This document shows positions 17,089 to 25,908 of a DNA stretch of 64,000 bases, in pieces. Under the pieces are notes generated by a model, which was given only the letters and a program-made list of their open reading frames with translations, was not told the origin of the DNA and did not search any database. Position numbers and translations under genes: made by a program. The stretch comes from Bog-756 sp963756515 (GTDB lineage Bacteria > Actinomycetota > Acidimicrobiia > Acidimicrobiales > RAAP-2): contig CAVWNV010000013.1 in assembly GCA_963756515.1 (NCBI GenBank), positions 310,001-374,000 of the forward strand. The letters run 5' to 3'. The first letter of the stretch is position 1; the number at the start of each line of letters is the position of its first letter.

Positions 17089-18033
17089 ATGACCAAGTAC
17101 TTCATCCGCCGCTTCATCCAATTGGTCGTCGTGGCATTCATCATCTCCGTGCTGGTGTTCATGCTGGTCCATCTGCTGCCGGGCGATCCGGCCACCATCA
17201 TCCTGGGCAGCAGCGACACACCACAGAACCGGGCCGCGCTCTACCAGCAATTGGGGCTCAACAAGCCGCTCATCGACCAGTACTTCACCTGGCTCACCGC
17301 CGTCTTCCACGGCAACCTGGGCCAGTCCTACCTCACGCACGAGTCGGTCCGGTCCATCATCGCCTCCGGATGGCCCATCGACCTGGAGCTGATCATCATC
17401 TCCCAGGTGATCGCCTTCGCCGTGGCCATCCCGCTGGCCCTCGTCACGTCACGGCGACCGAACCGACCCCTCGACAACATGGCCACCACCGGCACCTTCG
17501 GCATGCTGGCCCTGCCGCCGTTCGTCATCGCCCCGATCATGGTGGCCATCTTCGCCGTCGGCCTGCACTGGTTCCCGGCCACCGGCTACGTGCCCTTCAC
17601 CCAGGACCCGGGCACGAACCTGCACGACATGATCCTGCCCTCGCTGGCCATCACGGCCGGATCGATCGCCGTCTACTACCGGCTCTTCCGGTCCGACCTG
17701 ATCAGCACACTCCAGGAGGACTTCATCACCATGGCCCGGTCCAAGGGCATGTCGTCCCGCTGGATCATGTGGCGTCACGCCTTCCGGCCGTCGTCGGTCT
17801 CGCTGTTGGCCGCGGCCGGCGTCAATATCGGGGCCCTCATCGCCGGCACCTTCATCGTGGAGTACCTGTTCGCCCTCAACGGCCTGGGCTTCCAACTGGT
17901 GACGGCGGTGAACCAGCGGGACTACCTGGTGGTCCAGGGGATCACCCTGGTCATCGCCATCGTCTATGTGGTACTCCAGTTCATCATCGACTTCCTCTTC
18001 ACGGTGGTCGATCCGAGGGTGACGCGGGAGTGA
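17089..18033 (+). CDS. Peptide ABC transporter permease, DppB-like
   Basis: A 314-residue inner-membrane permease. The N-terminal helix (FIRRFIQLVVVAFIISVLVF) is followed by the family block MLVHLLPGDPA. The EAA-type loop that contacts the ATPase is ARSKGMSSRWIMWRHAFRPS, and the C-terminal helices end with VVDPRVTRE, characteristic of DppB. It pairs with the DppC-like protein encoded three bases downstream to form the translocation channel. Length and motifs are normal for the family. Confidence 0.93.
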   Translation: MTKYFIRRFIQLVVVAFIISVLVFMLVHLLPGDPATIILGSSDTPQNRAALYQQLGLNKPLIDQYFTWLTAVFHGNLGQSYLTHESVRSIIASGWPIDLELIIISQVIAFAVAIPLALVTSRRPNRPLDNMATTGTFGMLALPPFVIAPIMVAIFAVGLHWFPATGYVPFTQDPGTNLHDMILPSLAITAGSIAVYYRLFRSDLISTLQEDFITMARSKGMSSRWIMWRHAFRPSSVSLLAAAGVNIGALIAGTFIVEYLFALNGLGFQLVTAVNQRDYLVVQGITLVIAIVYVVLQFIIDFLFTVVDPRVTRE

Positions 18034-18036
18034 GCG

Positions 18037-18996
18037 ATGCCTGACGACCGCGAACTCGACGACACCCGGGCCGCGGGCCGGCTGCTGTCCAACCGCCTGC
18101 CCGGGACAGCCGCCACCGACGAGTTGGTGGTCTCCCGCCAGAGCGAGACCCTCGACTCCGACGACGTGTTGGTGCGGAAGCCACTCGGCCTGCTGTTCTG
18201 GCTGGCCATGGGCTGGGTCAGCCTGGTCGTCATCCTGGCCGTGTTCGCCAACCTGCTCCCCCTCCCGAATCCCAACTTCCAGAACTACGCCGCCATCAAC
18301 GCCTCCCCCAGCATCCACCACCTCCTCGGTACCGACGACCTGGGCCGGGACCTGCTGAGCCGGCTGATCTTCGGGGCCCGGGTGTCCCTGGTGGTGGGGT
18401 TCGGGGCGGTAGCCATCGGGATGCTGGTGGGCGGGACGCTGGGCCTGGTGTCGGGGTACAAGGGTGGGCGACTGGACATCGGACTCAACGCCGGGGCCTT
18501 CGTGCTGTTGGCCTTTCCGGCCATCGTGGCCGTCATCGGCATCGTGGCCTTCTGGGGTTCATCCCTGTGGAAGATCACGATCATCATCGGGGTGGCCACC
18601 ATTCCCCTGCTGTACCGGGTGGTCAGGGCGTCCAGCCTCTCCTTCGCCAACCGTGACTTCGTCGTGGCGGCGCGGACCCTCGGGGCCACCTCCTCGAGGA
18701 TCGTCTTCCGCGAGATCCTCCCCAACGTCATACCGGTGGCGATCACCTTCGGACTCATCACCGTGGCCGGGGTCATCGTCATCGAGGGCTCACTGGCGTT
18801 CCTCGGCCTGTCGGTGCCGTTGCCCACGGCGTCGTGGGGGAACATGATCTCCGAGGGTGCCACCAACAACAACCTCAGCATCAATCCCTACATCATGCTG
18901 TGGCCGGTCCTGGCCATGTTCTTGATGCTGCTCTCCATCAACCTCATCGGCGACCGTCTCCGGCAGCGGTTCGACATCCGCGAGGGCCTGCTGTGA
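18037..18996 (+). CDS. Peptide ABC transporter permease, DppC-like
   Basis: A 319-residue permease. It has an acidic cytoplasmic N-terminus of about 45 residues, then the first helix (LGLLFWLAMGWVSLVVILAV). The DppC signature HHLLGTDDLGRDLLSRLIFG follows. The EAA loop is VAARTLGATSSRIVFREILP, and after it comes AFLGLSVPLPTASWGNMI. The stop TGA overlaps the GTG of the next gene. It forms the heteromeric channel with DppB. Confidence 0.93.
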   Translation: MPDDRELDDTRAAGRLLSNRLPGTAATDELVVSRQSETLDSDDVLVRKPLGLLFWLAMGWVSLVVILAVFANLLPLPNPNFQNYAAINASPSIHHLLGTDDLGRDLLSRLIFGARVSLVVGFGAVAIGMLVGGTLGLVSGYKGGRLDIGLNAGAFVLLAFPAIVAVIGIVAFWGSSLWKITIIIGVATIPLLYRVVRASSLSFANRDFVVAARTLGATSSRIVFREILPNVIPVAITFGLITVAGVIVIEGSLAFLGLSVPLPTASWGNMISEGATNNNLSINPYIMLWPVLAMFLMLLSINLIGDRLRQRFDIREGLL

Positions 18997-20144
18997 GGCG
19001 TCGGGGCACGGCGAGGCGCGGTGGGCCGGCCCTCGAGTTCGCCGACGTCGCCGGTTCGGACCAACCGCTCCTGGTCGTGAAGGACCTGCGCACCGCGTTC
19101 CGGACCGGCCGGGGGACGGTGCAGGCCGTCGACGGTGTGTCCTTGTCGGTGGGGCGGGGTCAGACCCTGGGCATCGTGGGCGAATCGGGATCGGGAAAGA
19201 CCGTCCTGTCCCGCTCCATCATGGGGCTCCTCCCGCTCCACGACGTGATCCGGAGTGGCACGGTCCACTTCGCCGGTCACGAGCTGACGGCCATGGAGCC
19301 GGACCAGCTCCGCCAGGTGTGGGGGGCCGAACTCAGCATGATCTTTCAGGATCCGATGACCGCGCTCAATCCGGTCAAGCGCATCGGCCGCCAGATCACC
19401 GAGTCGCTCCGGCTTCATCTCCGGATGGACCGGAAAGAGGCCAAGGCCACCGCGGTCGAGCTGTTGCGGGCGGTCGGGATCCCGTCGCCCGAGGAGCGGA
19501 TCCGGTGGTACCCGTCACAGCTCTCGGGCGGGATGCGTCAACGGGTGATGATCGCCATCGCCCTGGCCTGTGCCCCACGCCTGGTCCTGGCGGACGAGCC
19601 GACCACCGGTCTCGACGTCACTGTGCAGGCCCAGATCCTCGACATGCTGGCCGAGTTGCAACGGGAGCGGCACATGGCCGTCATCCTGGTCACCCACGAC
19701 CTCGGGGTGGTGGCGAACCGGGCTGACGAGATCATCGTCATGTACGCCGGCCGCATTGTGGAGAGGGCTCCCACCAGTACGCTGTTCCACGACACCCACA
19801 TGCCCTACACGAAGGCCCTGATGGACTCCATCCCGCGGCTGGCCGACCCGAGCGGCACCCGGCTCCACGCCATCGCCGGACGCCCCCCGGACCTGATCCA
19901 CCCTCCGGTCGGCTGCCGCTTCGCGCCGCGGTGCCCCTATGCCCAGGACAAGTGCCGGGAGAGCGACCCACCCCTCCGCACCGCCGGCTCACCGGACCAC
20001 CTCTTCGCCTGCTGGTTCCCTCTGGTCAACGGCGTGTCGACCGCCCCCACCGCTCCTGCTCCGGCTCCTCCTCCGGCTCCTCCTCCGGCTCCTCGTCCCG
20101 ACGGATCGCCCGATCCGGCCGGCGTTTCCGGTGACCAGTCGTGA
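18993..20144 (+). CDS. Peptide ABC transporter ATPase, DppD/OppD-like
   Basis: A 383-residue ATPase that energises the importer. Walker A GESGSGKT, Q-loop QDPMTALNP, signature LSGGMRQRV, Walker B LVLADEPTTGLD and switch His in VTHDLGVV are all present. The C-terminal oligopeptide-transporter domain holds the Cys pattern GCRFAPRCPYAQDKC and FACWFP. The start is GTG at 18993 with a GTGA overlap of the DppC stop; the frame is open further upstream only as an antisense-like shadow of dppC. The last 33 residues are a Pro/Ala tail encoded by tandem 12-bp repeats, unusual for the family. Confidence 0.92.
   Translation: MRRRGTARRGGPALEFADVAGSDQPLLVVKDLRTAFRTGRGTVQAVDGVSLSVGRGQTLGIVGESGSGKTVLSRSIMGLLPLHDVIRSGTVHFAGHELTAMEPDQLRQVWGAELSMIFQDPMTALNPVKRIGRQITESLRLHLRMDRKEAKATAVELLRAVGIPSPEERIRWYPSQLSGGMRQRVMIAIALACAPRLVLADEPTTGLDVTVQAQILDMLAELQRERHMAVILVTHDLGVVANRADEIIVMYAGRIVERAPTSTLFHDTHMPYTKALMDSIPRLADPSGTRLHAIAGRPPDLIHPPVGCRFAPRCPYAQDKCRESDPPLRTAGSPDHLFACWFPLVNGVSTAPTAPAPAPPPAPPPAPRPDGSPDPAGVSGDQS
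20063..20094. repeat. 12-bp tandem repeat encoding the Pro/Ala tail of DppD
   Basis: About 2.7 copies of GGCTCCTCCTCC. A multiple of three, so copy-number changes would lengthen or shorten the tail without a frameshift. Confidence 0.6.
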
Positions 20145-21301
20145 GCGCCGAACCGCCCCCCATCGTCACCGCCACGGGACTACTCGAGCCCGATGGCCCG
20201 GCGCCCGGGCCCCCCGTGCCCGGTCCCCCCGCGCCCGGCGCACCCGCGCCCGGGCCCCCCGCACCCCGTGGCCCGGCGCCCGACCGCGCCGCGCCCGACG
20301 GCCCGGACGACGACGTGATCCTGGCCGTGGACCGCCTGGTGGTGGAGTTCCGCAGTGGCCGGCAGACCGTGCAGGCCGTTTCGGGGGTGACGTTCACCGT
20401 GCGGACCGGGGAGACCCTGGGCCTCGTGGGCGAATCGGGATGCGGCAAGACCACCACCGGTCGGGCCTTGGTGCAGGTGCAGGCCCCGACGTCGGGCCGT
20501 GTGACGTACAAGGGGCAGGACCTGGGCCGGCTCTCCCCCCGGCAGCTCCGAAAGGTGCGGACGAAGATCCAGATGATCTTCCAGGACCCGATCTCCTCCC
20601 TCAACCCCCGGCGCCGTGTGAAGGACATCGTGGCCGAACCGCTGGACATCTGGGGTCGCGGCACCAGTGCCGAGCGGGGCGACAGGGTGAGGAAGATGAT
20701 GGAGGCGGTGGGTATCGACCCCGACACCGCCGGCGATCGGCGGCCCCAAGAGTTCTCGGGCGGACAATGTCAGCGCATCAGCATCGCCCGGGCGCTGATG
20801 GCCGAACCGGACCTACTGATCTGCGACGAGCCGGTGTCGGCACTCGATGTGTCGGTGCAGGCCCAGATCCTCAACCTGCTGGCTGACCTGAAGGCGAGGT
20901 TCGGACTGACCATGGTCTTCATCGCCCACGACCTGGCCGTGGTGAAGAACGTGAGCGACCGGGTGGCCGTGATGTACCTGGGCAAGCTGGTCGAGATGGC
21001 CGGGTCGGACGACCTGTACCGGTCGGCGGCCCACCCGTACACCGAGGCGCTCCTGGCCTCCATCCCCGAGCCGGATCCGGACCAGAGCACCGACCAACGG
21101 GCGCTCAGCGGGGAGCTGCCCTCTCCGCTCAATCCGCCGTCGGGCTGCCGGTTCCGGACTCGGTGTCCCTATGCCCAGGAACGTTGCACCGCGGAGGAGC
21201 CGCCCCTGCGCGAGATCGCACCGGGGCATCAGGTGGCGTGCCACTTCCCCCTGCGTGGGGTGATGGCTCCGCCGGCGGCCGGCGCCGCACCCCAGCGGTA
21301 G
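20141..21301 (+). CDS. Peptide ABC transporter ATPase, DppF/OppF-like
   Basis: A 386-residue partner ATPase. Walker A GESGCGKTT, Q-loop QDPISSLNP, a signature reading FSGGQCQRIS (Cys replaces the usual Arg), Walker B LLICDEPVSALD and switch HDLAVV are present. The C-terminal Cys-rich domain (GCRFRTRCPYAQERC, VACHFP) matches DppD. GTG start with GTGA overlap. Residues 15-50 are an unusual Pro/Gly/Ala-rich extension (repeats of PGPP and PAPG) before the ABC domain proper begins near VILAVDRLVVEF. This extension faces the equally proline-rich DppD tail across the gene junction. Confidence 0.92.
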   Translation: MSAEPPPIVTATGLLEPDGPAPGPPVPGPPAPGAPAPGPPAPRGPAPDRAAPDGPDDDVILAVDRLVVEFRSGRQTVQAVSGVTFTVRTGETLGLVGESGCGKTTTGRALVQVQAPTSGRVTYKGQDLGRLSPRQLRKVRTKIQMIFQDPISSLNPRRRVKDIVAEPLDIWGRGTSAERGDRVRKMMEAVGIDPDTAGDRRPQEFSGGQCQRISIARALMAEPDLLICDEPVSALDVSVQAQILNLLADLKARFGLTMVFIAHDLAVVKNVSDRVAVMYLGKLVEMAGSDDLYRSAAHPYTEALLASIPEPDPDQSTDQRALSGELPSPLNPPSGCRFRTRCPYAQERCTAEEPPLREIAPGHQVACHFPLRGVMAPPAAGAAPQR

Positions 21302-21353
21302 GCCCCGTCGATCCGGTCCCTATCGCCGTCCGGTGGGAGGGCGGTCCCTGGGG

Positions 21354-22838
21354 TCAGCCGGCAGGCGTGCCGTCGGCCGCTCCCGCACCATCGGCGGGGG
21401 CGGCTACTTCGACGGCCGGCGCCACCGGGGCGGCCGTCGCCTCGGGAACCTCGGTTCCACCGGCCGGCGCCTCGGCTCCCGCGGCGGTCGCCGCTCCCTC
21501 GGCCCCCTCCTCGCCCGGACCGTGCTCGGCCACGTAGTCGGCCCAGGCCGCCTGGGCCTCGGTCTCCGGGGTGAACTCGGCCTCGGCGAACTCGAAGGGT
21601 CCGACGTAATTGCCCTCGGCGTCGTAGGCATGCTCGCCGAACGCTTCGCGGTACTCCTCGGACACCTCCCCGCCCTCAGCGGCCTGCTTGATGGACAGGC
21701 TGATCCGGCGGCGCTGGAGGTCGATGTCGATGATCTTGACCCACAGCTCCTCACCGGGGGTGACCACCTGCTCGGGCAGGTCGACGTGGTGACCGGCCAT
21801 CTCCGAAATGTGGACCAGGCCCTCGATCCCGTCCCCGACCTGCACGAAGGAACCGAAGGGCACCAATTTGGTGATCCGGCCGTAGACCAGTTCGCCGACC
21901 TGGTGGGAGTTGGCGAACTCCTGCCAGGGATCGGTCTGGGTGGCCTTGAGGGACAGGCTGATTCGCTCCTTGGACAGATCGACGTCGAGGACCTCGACCT
22001 CGATCTCGTCACCGACGGAGACCACCGAGGAGGGGTGGTCGACGTGCTTCCACGACAGCTCGGACACGTGGACCAGTCCGTCCATGCCGCCCAGATCGAC
22101 GAAGGCGCCGAAGTTGACCACCGAGGACACCACACCCCGCCTGCGCTCGCCCGGCTTGAGGTTGACGAGGAACTCGCCCCGCTGCTCCTTCTGCGTCTCC
22201 TCCAGCCAGGCCCGGCGGGACAGCACCACGTTGTTCCGGTTCCGGTCGAGTTCGATGATCTTGGCTTCGATGACCCGGCCCACATAGGGCTGCAGCTCCC
22301 GGACCCGGCGCAGTTCGACCAGTGATGCGGGTAGGAATCCTCGCAGCCCGATATCCACGATGAGGCCGCCCTTGACCACCTCGATGACCGGACCGGTGAC
22401 GACCTCGTCCGACTCCTTGAGCTTCTCGATGGTGCCCCAGGCCCGCTCGTACTGGGCCCGCTTCTTCGAGAGGATCAGTCGCCCCTCCTTGTCCTCCTTC
22501 TGCAGCACCAGCGCCTCGATGGCCTCGCCCAGCGAGACGATCTCCGACGGGTCCACGTCGTTGCGGATGGACAGCTCGCGGACCGGGATGACTCCCTCGG
22601 ACTTGAAGCCGATGTCGAGGAGCACCTCGTCGCGATCGATCTTGACCACGGTGCCCTCCACCAGATCGCCGTCCTCGAACTCGACGATGGTGCCGGCCAT
22701 GGCGTCCTCGAGGGACGCACCGCCGAGGTCGTCCTCGGTGACGGAACGAGGGATGTAGACCCCGTTCTCGTCGAACGTGCCCATGGCCTCGGGGGACAGG
22801 AGGGCGGTGCCCTCGGGCACGACGTGAGTGTCAGACAT
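21354..22838 (-). CDS. rpsA: 30S ribosomal protein S1
   Basis: A 494-residue S1 protein with four S1 RNA-binding repeats at about residues 57-126, 143-208, 229-298 and 315-384. The last two carry the best-conserved signatures (VNFGAFVDLGGMDGLVHVSE and VPFGSFVQVGDGIEGLVHIS). Four repeats plus an Ala/Glu-rich tail (residues 385-494) is the usual actinobacterial form. The protein binds mRNA at the 30S subunit and supports translation initiation. It lies downstream of polA with a 201-bp gap containing tandem repeats and a candidate leader hairpin. No convincing Shine-Dalgarno sequence precedes the ATG. Confidence 0.96.
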   Translation of the reverse strand: MSDTHVVPEGTALLSPEAMGTFDENGVYIPRSVTEDDLGGASLEDAMAGTIVEFEDGDLVEGTVVKIDRDEVLLDIGFKSEGVIPVRELSIRNDVDPSEIVSLGEAIEALVLQKEDKEGRLILSKKRAQYERAWGTIEKLKESDEVVTGPVIEVVKGGLIVDIGLRGFLPASLVELRRVRELQPYVGRVIEAKIIELDRNRNNVVLSRRAWLEETQKEQRGEFLVNLKPGERRRGVVSSVVNFGAFVDLGGMDGLVHVSELSWKHVDHPSSVVSVGDEIEVEVLDVDLSKERISLSLKATQTDPWQEFANSHQVGELVYGRITKLVPFGSFVQVGDGIEGLVHISEMAGHHVDLPEQVVTPGEELWVKIIDIDLQRRRISLSIKQAAEGGEVSEEYREAFGEHAYDAEGNYVGPFEFAEAEFTPETEAQAAWADYVAEHGPGEEGAEGAATAAGAEAPAGGTEVPEATAAPVAPAVEVAAPADGAGAADGTPAG

Positions 22839-22858
22839 GTTGGTAGGTAGCTCGCTTT

Positions 22859-22885
22859 CCGGACGGGTCGCCGCGTCCCATCCGG
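22859..22885 (-). promoter_or_regulatory. Candidate stem-loop in the rpsA leader
   Basis: CCGGACGGG and CCCATCCGG form a nine-pair stem with one mismatch and a 9-nt loop, 20 nt upstream of the rpsA start. It would be transcribed in any rpsA leader. S1 genes are autoregulated in other bacteria; a role here is inference. Confidence 0.3.
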
Positions 22886-23000
22886 GGATACGGCGGTAAA
22901 GGTTGGGGCCACACTGTCGTGGCCGGGAGTCAATCGTACTCCACCGGCCCCGGCGTCCGAGCGGCGAGCAGGGGAACGACTACAGCACCTGTCCGTCGGC

Positions 23001-23036
23001 GGTCGGGTCGGCGGTCGGGTCGGAGGTCGGGTCGGA
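23001..23036. repeat. Three tandem 12-bp repeats between polA and rpsA
   Basis: Three adjacent units of GGTCGGGTCGGM (M = C once, A twice) directly after the polA stop codon, upstream of rpsA. Non-coding. Confidence 0.65.
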
Positions 23037-23039
23037 CGG

Positions 23040-25889
23040 TTACGCCCCCTTGGCCTCGGCCCACGACGAGCCCCAGGCCATGGCCACCTCGAGCGGCACC
23101 GACAGGTCGGCGGCGCCGGTCAGGGCCTGCTCGGTGAGGGCGGCAACCCGGTCCGCCTCGTCGGGGGCCACATCCAGCAGTACCTCGTCGTGGACCTGAA
23201 GGACCAGATCGGAGGCGAAGCCGCCCTCCTCGAGGCCGGCGTCGAGGCGGATGAGGGCCACCTTGAACAGGTCGGCGGCCAGGCCCTGGATGCCGGCGTT
23301 CATGGCCTGACGCTCCGCCGCCTGGCGAACCTGGTAGTTGGTGGAGGTGAGATCGGGCAGGGGACGGCGCCGGCCGAAGGCGGTGATGGTGTACCCGGCC
23401 GCGCGGGCCTCGGCCACGGTCCGCTCCATGTACTCCTGCACCGAGGGGAAGCCGGCGAAGAACGCCTGGAGGATCCCCTGGGCCTCCTCCACCGGTACGG
23501 CCAGCCGCTGGGAGAGACCGTAGGCCTCCATTCCGTAGGCCAGTCCGTAGGACACCATCTTGGCCGTGGACCGCTGGGCCAGGGTGACCTGGTCGCGGTC
23601 GACGCCGAACACCTGGGAGGCCACGGTCCGGTGGATGTCCTCGCCGGCGGCGAAGGCGGCGGTGAGACCGGGGTCCCCGGACAGGTGGGCGATGGCCCGC
23701 AGCTCGACCTGGTCGTAGTCGGCCACCAACAGGCGGCGACCGGGTGACGGCACGAAGGCCTGGCGGAACCGGCGTCCCTCCTCCGTCCGGACCGGGATGT
23801 TGTGGAGGTTGGGCCGGTCCGAGGAGAGCCGGCCGGTGCGGGCCACGGTCTGTCGGAAGGTGGCATGGATACGTCCGTCGGCGCCGACCTCGGCGGCCAG
23901 GCTCTCCCCGTATGTGGACCGGAGCTTCTCCACCTCGCGGTAACGCAGGAGGGCCTCGATGATCGGATGCTGCCCGCGGAGGAGCTCCAACGTACGGGCG
24001 TCGGTGGAGAAGCCGGTCTTGGTCTTGCGGAGCGGGCTCAGTCCCAGCCGTTCGTACAGCACGGTCCGCAGCTGGGGCACGGAGTTGATCTTGAAGGGCT
24101 CCCCGGCCAGGTCGTGGATGGTCGTTTCCAGGGACCGCACCTCCTCGGACAGGTCGGCGGCGATGGCCCGGAGCACATCGCGGTCGACCGGCACACCGAC
24201 CACCTCCATGCGGGCCAACACCCGCACCAGGGGTTCCTCGATGTCGGCGTTGAGCCCGTCCTCCCCCACCGCGGCCAGGGCGGCGAGCATGGGGTCACGG
24301 AGCCGGGCCAGGACGGCCACCAAGCGGGCCGCCCGGCGTCGCTCCGGGTCGTCACCTCCCACCTCCTCGCCACCGTCGTCCCCGGTGGCCCCGAGGTCGA
24401 ACGCACCCTGGCCCGGGCCTCCCGAGCCGTCGTCCATCTCGACGCCGAGGAAGCGGACGGCCAGGTCTCCCACGTGGTAGCGGTCGGTGGAGGGATCGAG
24501 GAGATAGGCCCCCACCGCGGTGTCGAGGACCAGGTTGGTGACGTCCACGCCCATCGGCAGCAGTGACCGCATGGCCTCCTTGGCGTCATGGGCCACCACG
24601 CCGAGGCCACCGGGTCCGAGACCGGCAGCCAGCTCGGCCACCACGGCCGGATGCTCGATTCCGGTCGGCCCGGCCCCGACCAGCACCACCGGCCAGCCCG
24701 ACCCGTCCGCTCCGGCCTCGGGAGTGACGGCCAGCCCGGTCAGGGGCGACCGACCCGGGTCACCGGCCCAGCGGGCCGAAAGGGCCACGACGCCAGTGGC
24801 GCCCCGGGCCGCGGTGAAGACCTCGGCGAGGGCAGCGACGGCCAACTCGCCCGTGGTCGGGACCACCGTCTCCGGGTCGGCCAGCCAGTCCGGCTGGGCT
24901 TCCTCCACCGGGACGGACGACGTCGGGGTCGGGGCCGGCCCCGACGATGCGTGCCCTCCGACCGGTCGACCCAGGGCGCCCTCCTCCAACAGGGGGGCGA
25001 GGCGCGTCCATATCGTGCGCAGTTCCAGTTGCTCGAAGGCCTGGCGGGCCTCCTCGAGGTCCCAGCCCCCCAGGGCGAGCTGGTCGACGTGCACGTCGAG
25101 GGGCACGTCGCGGATCAGAGGGATCACCTCCGCGTTCAAGCGGACCTGATCGAGATGGTCGGCCAGATTCTGACGGAGCTTGGGAGAGAGGGCGTCGAGA
25201 TGTTCGTAGATGGCGTCGAGGTCGCCATACTCGTTGACGAGTTTGGCCGCGGTCTTCTCACCCACCCCCGGCACTCCGGGCAGATTGTCCGACGGATCAC
25301 CCCGCAACGCGGCCAGGAGCGGGTAGAGGCTCGGCGGCACCCCGGTGCGGGCCTCGATGCCAGCCTCGTCGTAGAGGGTGTAGTCGCTGACCCCGCGCCG
25401 GTTGTACAGCACCCGGACGAAGGGGTCCTCGACCAGCTGGTAGGAGTCACGGTCCCCGGTCACGATGATGACCGGGTGCTTGCGGTCCCGGGCCTCGGTG
25501 GCCAGGGTGGCCAGGACGTCGTCGGCCTCGAACCCCTCGGCGGTCACCACCGGTATCGCCAGCGATTCGAGGATCGTCCGGATCATGTCGAACTGGGGCG
25601 GTAGGTTGGGCGGTGTCTCGGCCCGGCCGGCCTTGTACTCGCTCACGATGTCGTCGCGGAACGTAGCCCCCGGTAGGTCGAAGGCCACCGCCAGTCCGAT
25701 CGGCCGGTGGTCGCGGACCAGGTTCACCACCATGGAAGTGAAGCCGTGGACGGCGTTGGTGACGACGCCGGACCTGGTCTTCAGGTCGGGCGGGAGGGCG
25801 AAGTAGGCCCGGAAGGCCAGGGACATCCCGTCGAGGAGGATGAGCGGATTTCGGGGAGGATCGGCTCCGGCGGGTGCATTGGCGGCCAT
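23040..25889 (-). CDS. polA: DNA polymerase I
   Basis: A 949-residue family A polymerase for gap filling and primer removal. The 5'-3' exonuclease domain (about 1-290) has LILLDGMSLAFRAYFALP, TAEGFEADDVLATLA and LRGDPSDNLPGVPGVGEKTA. The middle 3'-5' exonuclease domain has lost its acidic motifs: the expected Asp-x-Glu position reads VVALSARWAG. The polymerase domain has motif A VADYDQVELR, the O-helix KMVSYGLAYGM with Tyr at the ddNTP-selectivity position, and motif C QVHDEV. I prefer the ATG at 25889 over an upstream in-frame start that overlaps pdtaR. Order pdtaR-polA-rpsA is conserved in actinobacteria such as Mycobacterium. Confidence 0.96.
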   Translation of the reverse strand: MAANAPAGADPPRNPLILLDGMSLAFRAYFALPPDLKTRSGVVTNAVHGFTSMVVNLVRDHRPIGLAVAFDLPGATFRDDIVSEYKAGRAETPPNLPPQFDMIRTILESLAIPVVTAEGFEADDVLATLATEARDRKHPVIIVTGDRDSYQLVEDPFVRVLYNRRGVSDYTLYDEAGIEARTGVPPSLYPLLAALRGDPSDNLPGVPGVGEKTAAKLVNEYGDLDAIYEHLDALSPKLRQNLADHLDQVRLNAEVIPLIRDVPLDVHVDQLALGGWDLEEARQAFEQLELRTIWTRLAPLLEEGALGRPVGGHASSGPAPTPTSSVPVEEAQPDWLADPETVVPTTGELAVAALAEVFTAARGATGVVALSARWAGDPGRSPLTGLAVTPEAGADGSGWPVVLVGAGPTGIEHPAVVAELAAGLGPGGLGVVAHDAKEAMRSLLPMGVDVTNLVLDTAVGAYLLDPSTDRYHVGDLAVRFLGVEMDDGSGGPGQGAFDLGATGDDGGEEVGGDDPERRRAARLVAVLARLRDPMLAALAAVGEDGLNADIEEPLVRVLARMEVVGVPVDRDVLRAIAADLSEEVRSLETTIHDLAGEPFKINSVPQLRTVLYERLGLSPLRKTKTGFSTDARTLELLRGQHPIIEALLRYREVEKLRSTYGESLAAEVGADGRIHATFRQTVARTGRLSSDRPNLHNIPVRTEEGRRFRQAFVPSPGRRLLVADYDQVELRAIAHLSGDPGLTAAFAAGEDIHRTVASQVFGVDRDQVTLAQRSTAKMVSYGLAYGMEAYGLSQRLAVPVEEAQGILQAFFAGFPSVQEYMERTVAEARAAGYTITAFGRRRPLPDLTSTNYQVRQAAERQAMNAGIQGLAADLFKVALIRLDAGLEEGGFASDLVLQVHDEVLLDVAPDEADRVAALTEQALTGAADLSVPLEVAMAWGSSWAEAKGA

Positions 25890-25908
25890 GGCGGAGTGTC
25901 GACCCGGG

